64,000 bases of DNA from Diatrype stigma (taxonomy: Eukaryota; Ascomycota; Sordariomycetes; Xylariales; Diatrypaceae): positions 124,001 to 188,000 of the forward strand of contig JAKJXP020000014.1 of the NCBI GenBank assembly GCA_022225965.2. Reading direction: 5' to 3'. Both the position numbers and the translations under genes were made by a program. The notes below the pieces were generated by a model, which ran no database searches, was not told the DNA's origin, and saw only the letters and a list, made by a program, of their open reading frames with translations. Positions 46,901 through 57,486 of the stretch are shown here, in pieces; position 1 is the first letter of the stretch, and each line of letters opens with the position of its first letter.

Positions 46901-49900
46901 CTTGTCGTTCGTAAGGTCTAACCAATGACTGTATGGATTGATGAATGACGTTGGGAAATCGCCCAATATTTCAGATGGGGGGATGAATTCCCATATGGAA
47001 CCATCCTTGCATGCCTGAATATTCAAGTTTCCGTCAACCATGGCAAAGTGGACTATCCAGCCCCATTGCGGCCGGGCTGTTGAAAACTTCATAGAGGCAA
47101 GTTCTGACGGTACAATCTCCAGTATTTGCGTTCCGAAGAGCCGAAGATACGTTGGATGATCCTGGAAATCCCTTGGTAAATGGGATAATGGCTGGCCGTC
47201 CACAAGCAAGCTGCCATCCAGAAGGTCAAGACTTACTGGAAGACCTCTTCTCTTAGAGGTACCAGCTGATTGCGTCTTGAAAACGTACCTATCTTCATGC
47301 CCAAAGGATGTCCAAGGAGCTTCCGGGGTGTATGCTGCCCAGAATGTCTTAATGGCCTTGTCGAGAACACATCTCGAGTTTGCGATATTTTCTGATAATG
47401 TAGGGGTAAGGTGGTATGAAAGCCGCCGCCACATTTGTAGTGAAATGGCCATGAGTGGGGGAAGTACAGCTCTCTTCGGGCTGTGGTTGTTGATGATGAT
47501 GGACGTTTCTATGAAGCATGTGTCTGCCCCTTCAACAGAGAGAAGATGTTGAAACTGAGTCGGCTCGACATCGAAGGTGCGTGCGCAAATCAGTGCCATC
47601 CCGAGTATGCGGATGTCGAGGTCATTTCTTTCTGACACTGAGCTGCTTTTTGCTCTCTGATCCGATAGTTCGTTCACCCAACGCCTGGAAATGGCCCTGA
47701 CACGAGCTAGGAAGTCGAAGCATTGTTCATGAACGTTCCTGCTGGTAGACAGTGATAGTAAGCGGGTGCAGATGGTGGTAAGTGAAAGCAATACGATATC
47801 ACATTCCCAGTTCTCCTCTACACGAACCAGTGTAGTCCGTAAGGCCTCGACTGCAGTCATGCCGAAAGACTGGTCCTGAAGAAGTCCGTGGGCATCACGG
47901 TGAATGCTGTCCTTGTTATCTCTAGCAGGGCCTGCTTCATAAATTGCTTGCATAATCAGGTATGCTGTGTCGACTTTGTTGAAGTCTACAGAAGGTATCA
48001 TCAACTGGGTTACAATGTTACGCCACTGGAGGCGAACACCAGATCTCAGATGCCCGAATCCTTTGAATTCATCCAAGCTCCACTCATTTGGACATGAGTC
48101 TTGCCTGGCAATGACCTGATTAGATGAGTGGCTGTAGCCACCGATCCATTGGGGAATAGCGAAGTTTGACAAGTGTAAAAACGAGTACTCCTGAGGAATG
48201 ATAGGTTTCTTAGGGTGTTCAGAGAGCGTACACTTGTGTTCCCAGTCAAAGTAGTCATACTGACCAGCGTAATTTTGGCAAACATCTTCCATGTCTGCTT
48301 CTGACACGAGAGGATGACTGTAGTGCGAATTGATAAGGGGCTTTATGACCGATGCAAGCTGCAGTCGTGGACTTGTGGCATGCTTCGACGCAAAGTGGAC
48401 GAGGCCAGGGTACTGCAAGGCCCAGTACAGCCTTTCGCTTGCGCGTTGGGTCACTGATGCTTTATCTTTTGGTTCTTGTAGCATGTCATTGAGAAGGTCC
48501 ATCGTAACTCGACGCCACGTTGAAATGGCGTCGGGAACCTGGAGTTCAAAAACGACAACCTTGGCATGAAGCTCGATGCTTGGTAGTGGCCATTCGTGTA
48601 TAGCGATCCTCATTCCTTCCATCTCTTTCTTAATGGCACATTTGTGGCAGTCCGGCTCACACACCGTCGTCCAGGCATCGAGTTCTAATTCTTTATGCCT
48701 AGCGTTGTTGAAACGACGTTGAAGCTCAGAATAAGCTTGCTTTTTGCTCTTGAACTCTTCGGCTTTCGCAGCCCTATCCCTCTCGGCTGAGGCATTTATT
48801 TGCTCATGGAGTCTCTGGTGCTGTTCAGACCTTGCATAGAATCTCGCTGCCAATGAATTCTCCTGTCCGAAGTCTTCGAGTGCGGTGGGGAAGCCTTTCT
48901 TGGCCTCATCGTTCCTAGTAGTAAGATAATTCTCTACCTTCTGTAAACGTCTCAACTGCGACTTCGTTGTCATAAGCAGCGGCTTTAATAAGCCCTCAGG
49001 AAAGCCAGTTGGGTGGTCTTTTAGTAGGGGATGCATTCGTACAACTGACTTGTCGCACGCGATCCATAGTTCCATGATTGTGATCCACATTACTGAGAGG
49101 TTCACAGGGTTGTTTTGGTATACGCCATGGGCGATTTTGTAGTAGGCTTCGAGGGACGTCATGAGATCATTACAAACATCGTCTCGGGTAATGTGGGTTT
49201 CGAGCCAACCTTCAAGGTTCTCGGCAACCCAGTGCTCATAATCAACCAGAACGTAACACTGTTCATGCGCATCTCGAGTCTCTAGGTCTCCCAGGCGCGG
49301 AAGCTGTCCTGGTTCTTCTCTTGTGAAATCAAGCCAGTTCTCGGAAGAGGGACTGCCTTCACGGTCCAGGTTGTGACTCGACTCCAACCTCCGGTCCAAG
49401 TAAGGCTGGAATCTACCCAGGCTGAGGGCAGTATCGGCCTGGAATCGAAGGGTTTTGAGTGCTTCGAGTTCGCGATTGATAACTCGACTATTTTCTTTCT
49501 GGATGAAGTTCCATTTGCCTTCCAGCTCCAAAAGGACCTTCTTCACTATGTCAAAAGAACCTGTGAACCAGTCCGGGGTGCGATTGAGAGTGGGTGACAG
49601 CTTCAGGAAGCGGCGATTGACCTTGGCGGCCATGCAATACAATAGATGGTTGGCTACATGCATGGACAGACCTTGCCGCAGCAATTCGCTCATTAGAAAA
49701 GCCATAAAATCTTTGTAAAGGCATTCTTGAACGGCCTCGCACCCCCGATCAAGTACAAGCTGGAGAGAAATACGCAGAAACATCCAAGAAGCCGACCTAT
49801 GCCAAGAGCTATGAGCATCATGCCAAAGCACTTCCTCACGACTATGCTTCGTGATTTGCTTGCTGCATCCCTGTCGACCAAGTCCGCGGAGTACACCGTT

Positions 49901-50694
49901 CAAAAGGAACAAGAGTTTGGGATTGATGGTGTCACGCTCCTCATTGTGTTCTTTCCCGTCCTTTCGAATCTTTGGGCGGCAACTCTGGTGAGTGTGACGA
50001 TCCAACTCAGCCAATGCGTCGGCTAATGCTGTCTGAAATGATGGTTTGTTGAATTGTACGTATTCGAGTTCCACGCACGAACCGGGATATTTCCTGATGA
50101 GACGGCCTTTACAGGCCATGACAGCCTCATTTCGGGCTAGAAGCTCGAATTGCTCAAAGCGAACAACATCGTGGCCGCGGTGGATTAGGACGCCGAAGTT
50201 CTGATGTCGGAGCTCGAAGGCGATATAACCTAATATATAGTCAGCGCATTGCATAGATAATCTGCGGCACGTTCAGATCTATTATTTTGACCACGGACTA
50301 ATGAAAGGAAAGGGTGGGCACTACCTCCTTCTGACAGGGTTTCCATAGCATTGCGAACCTCTTTAGGGTCAAGGGAATCACCTGCACGACAATTGACCAT
50401 GGCTCGGGTCATATCTATGGCACGTTGGAGGTTGAGCGCGGATGGTTTAAACGTCTTGAACCTTTCCACTGGGAAAAAAGGCAAGTCAGTAGGCATATAA
50501 CAAACATCTAGTATGAGATCTCAACCAATCGCAACTACCAGGAGAGGAGACTTACTTGCAGCCAGAACGACATCGAGGAGTTCACGTTCGTGTGAGGAGT
50601 TGAAGTCGGCAGACTGTGGAAGTCTCGGAGGTAGGAAGACATGATGAACCGCATATTTGAAGGCATCTGAACTCAGTTCAGAGGATGCCCCCAT
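40991..50694 (-). CDS. Giant DUF3638/DUF3645 NTPase-like protein, 3,138 residues
   Basis: Uncharacterised giant protein conserved in filamentous fungi and scattered eukaryotes, with DUF3638 and DUF3645 domains and a fungal N-terminal module (DUF6606 type). Exons 50694-50556, 50468-50325, 50229-42394 and 42288-40991; each junction keeps the frame. The third exon alone is 7.8 kb. Motifs: a P-loop NMGEGKSSVIVQIVAA near residue 2086; VQPEHLLSFK; an acidic DIIDESDE near 2226 that could be a Walker B box; LDEAHTRGIDLKLP near 2678; and DRLVQACMRMRQLG near 2705. The order resembles SecA and SF2 helicases (motifs I, II, V, VI), which is my inference. No signal peptide or membrane segment seen. The first 2,000 residues have no motif I recognise apart from the short N-terminal module. 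Gene model confident; biochemical role unknown. Confidence 0.9.
42289..42393 (-). other. Intron 3 of the giant DUF3638/DUF3645 gene
   Basis: A 105-base intron with GTAAGC donor at 42393-42388 and CTAG acceptor at 42291-42289; splicing yields the conserved VQACMRMRQLG segment, split at G|CT. Confidence 0.85.
50230..50324 (-). other. Intron 2 of the giant DUF3638/DUF3645 gene
   Basis: A 95-base intron with GTAGTG donor at 50324-50319 and TTAG acceptor at 50232-50230. It joins ETLSEG to GYIAFELRHQN through a split Gly codon. Confidence 0.8.
50469..50555 (-). other. Intron 1 of the giant DUF3638/DUF3645 gene
   Basis: An 87-base intron with GTAAGT donor at 50555-50550 and CCCAG acceptor at 50471-50469. 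It joins the first exon (FLPPRLPQSADF, a typical start of this family) to MERFKTFKPS. Confidence 0.82.
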
Positions 50695-51870
50695 TTTGAA
50701 GGTCTTTGCGTGAATTCCAATCCTGCAGGGAGTACTGTATGAGTATATCAGAAATATGAGGTAATAGAAGAATTGAAAGAGGATCGAGGAGGGACTCCGA
50801 CTCCGAGGGAGATCAAGGTGGCAGTTAGGATGATGTCTAGTGATAAAAAAAGGTTTGAGATATCTGGGTTTTTTGAATAAAAGGTAGAGTTGCTAACGTC
50901 CAGTTCCTTACCCCGGGGCATCGAAACGTACCTGGCATTCTAGGCAGGCAGAAAGCAACCCATTATCCACGGTACCTAGCCGTCGTGTTTCATAAGGCTC
51001 TTTCTGCCTAACAAGGCTCTGTTTGCCTAATACAATTTGGTTGGTAACGCTCCTCCCACGGAGGAATTCATCTACTTGCAGGCATTCCTTTTCCGACTGC
51101 ACGCGTCCGGAACGGCAGGTTACTCGGCCAATATATGCACATCGCAGACCAACAACACTTTCGCGGGTGTTCAATTGGCCAAAGACAACCAATGAAACTA
51201 CGTCACAAAATAATTTGGTGGGTAAGGCTTCCATCGTCAGGGATGGTTGTAAAGTAAATGTGAGTCAATCGTAGGTATAATGTCCTTATTATTCAGTACA
51301 TCAAAAATGAACCAACTGAAGTACAAGGCGCAGGCTTGCCTGATAGGAGTTGCCAGTTTAGGGTTAGGTTCAGATGTTTCAAGTACCCCTAAGTTCTATA
51401 CAGAGTGATACGAGCATGTCTCTGCGAGGCTTTATACCGAGCTTTAAGTGAAAAATAATACAACATGAAGTCAGGAAAAGATCAAAAGGGATATGCTCGA
51501 TCACCAATAAGTATTTTGGAAATATATTGTATTAGCTGCCTATGGCATAGGTATATATAACCCTGGAGCACGATCGCTACCTAGGTTGAATGTAGGCATT
51601 CATAGCTATAAGGTATGTATTGGCGCTTTTTCAGGACATCACCGCAACGCCAGGTTATGATATAAGCAAATGCAATCCCTTAATAAAAACGCTTCCGAGA
51701 TCCCGTCTCATGCACACAATGCAATAACTCATACCTCTTTCCCATCATTTCCCCCCTTTTTCGGTAACGTCATCAAGAAAAGAAAAGAAGCAGAATGGGG
51801 TAGTAGTAGTGCAGCCCAATCCAGGCCAGTCCAGAAGCCCAGTGCAAGTTACAAGTCCTGCTCTACCTGA
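50695..51870. other. Intergenic spacer, 1.2 kb
   Basis: Promoter region of the giant gene and 3' region of the membrane-protein gene (both minus). A TTTAGGGTTAGG word near 51357 resembles two telomere repeats but is too short to mean much. No gene seen. Confidence 0.5.
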
Positions 51871-54840
51871 TCATAGAGTCCTAAAGTTCTGCCACTCGCA
51901 CCTGCAGCCGCCCGTGCCGCCATCGACGCCCCCGAGCGCCGGGTCCGCCTTGGACAGCTCGTTCACGATGGTGCCGTCGAACTTCTTGTTGATCGTGATG
52001 AGGCCGGCCTGGGTCGTATTGATCTGCTGGTCCCTGTCGACGCCGTAGTAGAAGGACATCTTCTTGGTGCTGTCGCCGCCGTGCATGTCCTCTGTCACGG
52101 TAATCGGGTAGGGCATGGTCCCCGGCAGGGCGAAGTCGGAAGTGCCGTCCGTTCCTGGAGTCGTGCCGTTGCCCAGAAGCGCTGTCGTGTTCACCCTGCG
52201 CGTCCACATCTGGACTAGAAATCGCGTTTGTGTAAAGGTGACCACGTAGTGCGCCTCGGAGAGGCGGGATCCGCCGTCTTTGTCCGCCGAGACGGCATCT
52301 TCGTTGTCGGTCAGGTACGTTCGTTTGTCAAAGTACGTATAGAAACCATAGTGTTCGGTCGCTAAGCCCCGATCGAAAAGGCGAAGGGGCTGTTGTTTGG
52401 CTAGCGGGAAAAGCCTGGCGGCAGCTCCGGTACCATCGGGATTCGACACGGGAGCAGGGAGGATATCAGATAGGCCTGAATTAGCCGTCCCGTTATCCTT
52501 GGACCCTCCAATCGCATTGTTGAAACCCTGCCGCCGGCTGATAGTGTCTGGCCCAATCGTCTCATCAACTGTAGAGAGGAGACTAATGTAGAACGGCGTT
52601 GGCTCTCCAGCTTTATTGTCCAACTCAATCTTGTCAGTCGTATTTCCGAGAAAGGAGATTTCAGCTGTGGAAGGTGGGTCTGGAATGGGCGTTATTCCCG
52701 GGGCAGCTATGATGCTTCGCCGGTCACGTTCTGTCTCCGAGTCTTCAGTCGAGTCAGGTGACTGAGCCTCCGAAACATTCCACAAAGCTCGAGTATCGTT
52801 ATCATATTGGATCTGGAAAATGAATTCGGGTTGGTTCGGAAGAAACGGAAAGACCGAGTCTTGTTCTTCTTTCGGCAAGGAGCAGGTCCAAGCAGTCTCT
52901 GTACTATTTTCCAAGCATCCAGATACAGCCTTGGTGTTGTCTGGCCCGGAAACAGTCAGAACTCCAGTAGGCATGGGTGGGAAGTCGGTAAGGTTGAGCC
53001 AAAACGATGGTTCCGGGGGTTGATCGGGCGATCCCTTGCGTGTCAAAATGACCACCAGGACAACAATCAGGATGATTGCAGCCAAGACACCACCGAAGAT
53101 CCCGAGGCAGACTCGTCGCCTTTGTCGGCCCTCTCGGCCAGTACGTCCAAAGCATCCATCGGCGGGTATACAGCCACGACCTCTCCAGAATCCACCTGCT
53201 TTGCGTGCCACAGCCTCTTCCTTCTCATGACGGCGTCTTTGCCTTTCTGGTTTATAGTTCGTTCCTGAAACATCGAGGAAATGATCGCCGACTACATAAG
53301 CGCCGACCGGGCGGTCTGGAAGCGCAGTATGTGTAACCGCACTTGGCTCGGGGGTCGAAAGAGGTATATCCGACATTTTGATGGCCCCCTGCGAGGTCAT
53401 TGTGCCCGATAGGCCAGGGGACACGATACCTGGAGACGGTATGGCTGTCGGATTGTACGAGTGAGACGGTGGAAGGATAGCCTGGTATTTGACTTGGGGT
53501 GCTGCTTTGGGGGGCGAGTAAGGAGGTGGTTCGTCGCTTGGAGCCTCGTTTTCTTGCTGCAATATTTGGGCTTTCTCTGCATGTGACTCTGATCTGTTTT
53601 CCAGAGTAACGTTGCGCGAGGAAGAGCTGGTTGATTGTTCTGCACGTTGCTCAAAAATAGACGGCGTGAGTATTGTAAGACCTGAAGCCCTCGCTGGCTT
53701 TGCTTTCTTTTCGTCGGCCCCATTCCACCAGTCCTGGGGTGCAGCCAAAGAACTGGATGCCGTCTCTTGCGCTTGTAGCCTGAATGGGTTTGACTGGGCA
53801 AAAGGAGTCGTGATGTGGTCCCACCAGCCATGTGACCGGGAAGTGGCGGCACTATCTGGACTCACTATAGCTCCTCTCGATCTATAGGATTTGCGCGTGG
53901 CCAGTGGACTGCCATCCTCTTCAAACAGAGTGCAGGGTGTATCAACGTCGTCTTGATCCTCTGCTTCTGCGACTGCCGCTCCCGTCAGCTGACGAGATCT
54001 GAGTCTGTCTGGTAGCGTAGGAACTGGAGGTGTGTCTGCTGTAGCTTTCATCGATCCGCCAAACACGCTCGGTTGTTGCGAAAAGATACTGGAGGCGGTA
54101 CGTCTGCTGTATGGCGAATCGCTTTCTTCTGTGTCTGGGGACCACACAGAGCGCTGCTGTTGTGGGGTCATAGCTTGACCATACTCATGCTTCATAGCCC
54201 GTCTTGGCGAGTGGCCTTCCACATCAAGTGGCGTTTCTAGAACAGCCGTCTGGGGGCTGACCTGATGGCTGGAAAGGTCTTCTGACGGTACAGAGATACC
54301 GATGACGATCGGTCGCGCTGCCGGTGATAAGTCGGAAGAAGTATGCCGTGTTGCTTTCTTGCCCAGTTTGTCCTTCCGAAGGTTTCCCGGTTTTCGCTTC
54401 AGCCAGGAGAAACTTCCTACTGACGCCGACGTCGGTTCGCCCTCCAACGCCAGAAGAGCAGCAGTGTCGACAAACTTGCCCCTGGCCTCATTATGACCAC
54501 CGCGATTCGCTAACTGTGCCTGCTGTTGCTGCAATTCTGAGCGACGGAACTTGGTCATATCGGTGACGAGCTTGATCCCTGCTTTCGCATTTTGTGCCTT
54601 TTGCCTACCCTTGGACTTAACACGCATTGGCTTCTGTACCGAGAAGCGGTGCGGCATGCCCTGAGAGTTCGTCGCAGATGTATACTTGTTGGAATGCGCC
54701 GTGGTCGCATCGGATAGGTCCACCAGCAAATCAGCTGTGTGGGCTCCTGTGTCGGAGTCATCGTCCTCCCAGTCTTCCCAGTCATCTCGCTGAGCCCGAT
54801 CAGCAGACGCTGTCGCGAACGGGTTGGTAGTAGTTGGCAT
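51871..54840 (-). CDS. Conserved single-pass membrane protein of unknown function
   Basis: Hypothetical protein, 989 residues, single exon, family not firmly recognised. Start set at 54840 because MPTTTNPFATASADRAQRDDWEDWEDDD is a plausible conserved head; an in-frame ATG at 54978 would add 46 residues. The N-terminal 570 residues are polar and Ser/Pro-rich, with a basic stretch (VKSKGRQKAQNAKAG) and an alpha-helical FRRSELQQQQAQLAN segment. One hydrophobic helix (IFGGVLAAIILIVVLVVIL) lies near residues 577-600, after a cysteine- and arginine-rich patch. The C-terminal 390 residues hold many N-x-S/T sites (NST, NDT, NVS, NTT, NGT), pointing to a luminal or external face. That makes it a type II membrane protein with a disordered cytoplasmic arm. 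No enzyme motif seen. Confidence 0.78.
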   Translation of the reverse strand: MPTTTNPFATASADRAQRDDWEDWEDDDSDTGAHTADLLVDLSDATTAHSNKYTSATNSQGMPHRFSVQKPMRVKSKGRQKAQNAKAGIKLVTDMTKFRRSELQQQQAQLANRGGHNEARGKFVDTAALLALEGEPTSASVGSFSWLKRKPGNLRKDKLGKKATRHTSSDLSPAARPIVIGISVPSEDLSSHQVSPQTAVLETPLDVEGHSPRRAMKHEYGQAMTPQQQRSVWSPDTEESDSPYSRRTASSIFSQQPSVFGGSMKATADTPPVPTLPDRLRSRQLTGAAVAEAEDQDDVDTPCTLFEEDGSPLATRKSYRSRGAIVSPDSAATSRSHGWWDHITTPFAQSNPFRLQAQETASSSLAAPQDWWNGADEKKAKPARASGLTILTPSIFEQRAEQSTSSSSRNVTLENRSESHAEKAQILQQENEAPSDEPPPYSPPKAAPQVKYQAILPPSHSYNPTAIPSPGIVSPGLSGTMTSQGAIKMSDIPLSTPEPSAVTHTALPDRPVGAYVVGDHFLDVSGTNYKPERQRRRHEKEEAVARKAGGFWRGRGCIPADGCFGRTGREGRQRRRVCLGIFGGVLAAIILIVVLVVILTRKGSPDQPPEPSFWLNLTDFPPMPTGVLTVSGPDNTKAVSGCLENSTETAWTCSLPKEEQDSVFPFLPNQPEFIFQIQYDNDTRALWNVSEAQSPDSTEDSETERDRRSIIAAPGITPIPDPPSTAEISFLGNTTDKIELDNKAGEPTPFYISLLSTVDETIGPDTISRRQGFNNAIGGSKDNGTANSGLSDILPAPVSNPDGTGAAARLFPLAKQQPLRLFDRGLATEHYGFYTYFDKRTYLTDNEDAVSADKDGGSRLSEAHYVVTFTQTRFLVQMWTRRVNTTALLGNGTTPGTDGTSDFALPGTMPYPITVTEDMHGGDSTKKMSFYYGVDRDQQINTTQAGLITINKKFDGTIVNELSKADPALGGVDGGTGGCRCEWQNFRTL

Positions 54841-57486
54841 GTTGGGGTCGTCGATTTTGGTGAAGATGATCAGGTAAGTTAAAGATTGGTATCCGTAATA
54901 TGCTGAACTTGGAAGGCCAGCTTTTCGGTTCAGCAGCAGTTGAGAGAATCGAAGTTGAGAGAGAGCGTGGTCGCCCAAGAGAGAACTCTTGAAGTAAAAG
55001 GCCGGTAGGTATGCAGAAGTTGAAAATTGTGGGGGGAGAATACCTGAGGTACCTATCTTGTCCTTCCGGCTGTGATATTAATAAGGGCGGGATGCTACGT
55101 ATAAGTGAAGGGTAGTGGATTGTTATACAGAAATGCTCCAGTCATCGAGAAGAACAAAGGAAATGCTCGAATCTAAGAAGCCGAACTGAAACAAGAATGG
55201 AAGATCTCCTGCAAAAAGAAGAAAGGGAGAAAAAGACACCGGGCAAGCTACGTTTTAAGGGAAGCAGACAATGACTGGGAATTACCAGCCGAGAGTCCCA
55301 TGGACCCTCGGGCATGCCTATTTACATCAGGGCATATGGACAATGACCGGTATGGCTGTCCGGTATGGCTGTCCGGTATGGCGGCCATCGCGTCAATCAT
55401 CTCGGCCTGTGACTGGCCAGCAGCTGCAAGCAGCCAGTGGATCTCATACATCTCTCAATATAGCAAGCGACGCAGTTAGTGCCAGGGTAGCTGGCTACCT
55501 CTGATATGAGAGGTTGAAGGCAGCCTGCTGGCTGGTGAGCTGTGCGATTTGATGCAGGTGCAGGTTCGACTGTTCGAAATAGCCGCCGGCGAGGTTGCTT
55601 CGGTGGATGTAATTGGCTGAGTAATTTCAGACTAGGGACCCGCAGTGGCACTGGTTGGGCGGCAAGCAACTCATCGCGGCTGTATCCATGCAACCTTGAA
55701 TGCTACTGCAGACGGTCTGCGGGATTGCGATGCACCCACCCGCCGAGCTAACCCTAATCAGACGTGGATTTGGTACGTCTTGCATGTACCCTTCCTTCCA
55801 GGTTGTATGTAACCCGTTTCAAGGGCTACGTACATACATACATACATGGATGTAGGTACCTGACAATGTTGACATAGATGGTTCATGATGTAACCGGGAA
55901 TCCCAGCTCTGAGCAGAATCATTCCATCATGTGACGCGGTCTGAAGGTACGTCTTAGCCTTAGCATTGATTGTTGAGGCTGTACTTATGACAGTGCGTGG
56001 TCAATGTCACATCATGGGACTAGGTTTGAACCACAACAAGTACTAAGCCTTGCTAACATCATTACTTGATACTGCGTTCCAAGCTCATTACCTACTGTTG
56101 AATGTCCAGGAGGGCGAACCGATATGGACCTCGTGGTCCTCATACGTACACCGGAGACTTTGCCGCACATATGTAACCTGCAACCTGTCCTGACACCAGG
56201 CTCACATAGCAAAGGCAATGACCAATATAACGAAGTTGTGGCAGTAACACAAGCTTGCCCGCCGCAAGTCAGTGGCTTGTGATCTTTCTCGGTGAAGGAG
56301 ACATCTACAAATAGGTCAGTAACACATCATCAGCCGATTTGATGAAAGGATGGATAGTAGTTTGGGCACAGGGGCTTGGTTTCACGGCATTTAATCAGGC
56401 ATTGGGTGTGACAGTAACAAACACTACACCAGGTAGTTAATGCTCATGTTAGCACTCTTTATGCCCATATGTACCAGCCATGCAACACTGTATCTCATCA
56501 GGACAGCTCCTTGTAAATCATATTCTGATTCATCCGGCTAATCAAATCCATATGTACTGAGAATTAACGTAGCAGCTATTGCATGGGTGATTTTTTTTTG
56601 AACTTCAGCCTCTATAGCCAAGACAGTCCGACCTCTCCCCTAGCACGCCCCTTTTCGTCCAAGCACTGGTATTGCCATACATATGAATTATATACATAAT
56701 CTTAGGTTCCTACTTACTAGAGTGGCTTCTAGGGCTTTGGATTTTCTTGGAGGCATCTGTGCTTCAGATATATATGACAGCCAAACGAAGTCATGAAGAG
56801 GCTCATGTCATAAGATATCAAGACCTTGGCGGTATCGGCAAGTAGACGTCCGGAAACAGGCTGGTGATACAAGGCTATTTTGGTCACCGAATACAGCTAC
56901 CTAGTAATCAGCAATAGGCCTACTTGCCGTAGCCCGCTCTGGGGGTTGGAGTAGTAGCATAGTGCTATAATGCCAGATATTAGGTCCCTCGAAGGGAAGC
57001 TATGGCAGTGTACACAATCAAGGTTGAGTGCATTGCTAGCTTCTCCTCATTCCACAAACTAGGTATAGCAATCATGAAAGGAACCAGGGCTTCATCGGAG
57101 GGGTCTGATCCCCAGAATTACACCAATATACAAAGGATTAGAGAAACGCAAGATAAGGTAGATACTTGTTAAATCAACAACTTGAAAAGATGATGCGAGC
57201 GCTAACCTACGACCCCTAACCCAATCCACCCCCTTTCCCACCCGAGGCCTCGATTTCCCGTCCGTCTCATCATATTTCCACCCCAACAGTAATATACAGG
57301 ATATGGTACTATGGTACTTGACAAACCCCTTCAGATAACACTGGAGCGCACCGATGTTGTACAAGAGATGGAAGTCGCATCTGGTAACCTCTCTATAACC
57401 ACACAACGAGAAACAGGCCGGTGAACCCCCTAACATCACCATGATACGAGGTAGCCTAGTTACCTCCTTTGCCACAGCTGGCAACT
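54841..57486. other. Intergenic region, 2.6 kb
   Basis: Promoter of the membrane-protein gene and 3' end of the Clr5 gene. It contains the tandem CCGGTATGGCTGT repeat at 55347-55382 and TACA-type runs near 55830. Frames up to 98 codons have no features worth calling. Confidence 0.5.
55347..55382. repeat. 13-bp tandem repeat, 2.8 copies
   Basis: CCGGTATGGCTGT at 55347-55359 and 55360-55372, with a third partial copy to 55382. Confidence 0.9.

Noticed and set aside
51353..51372. TTTAGGGTTAGG telomere-like word
   Set aside because: Only about two repeat units; expected occasionally by chance and not at a chromosome end.
54841..54978. 46-residue N-terminal extension of the membrane protein
   Set aside because: Reads through the likely leader; the downstream Met gives a more typical polar head.
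56022..56040. GGTTCAAACC-like tRNA B box on the minus strand
   Set aside because: The T-stem does not pair and no A box or acceptor stem is found at the right distance.
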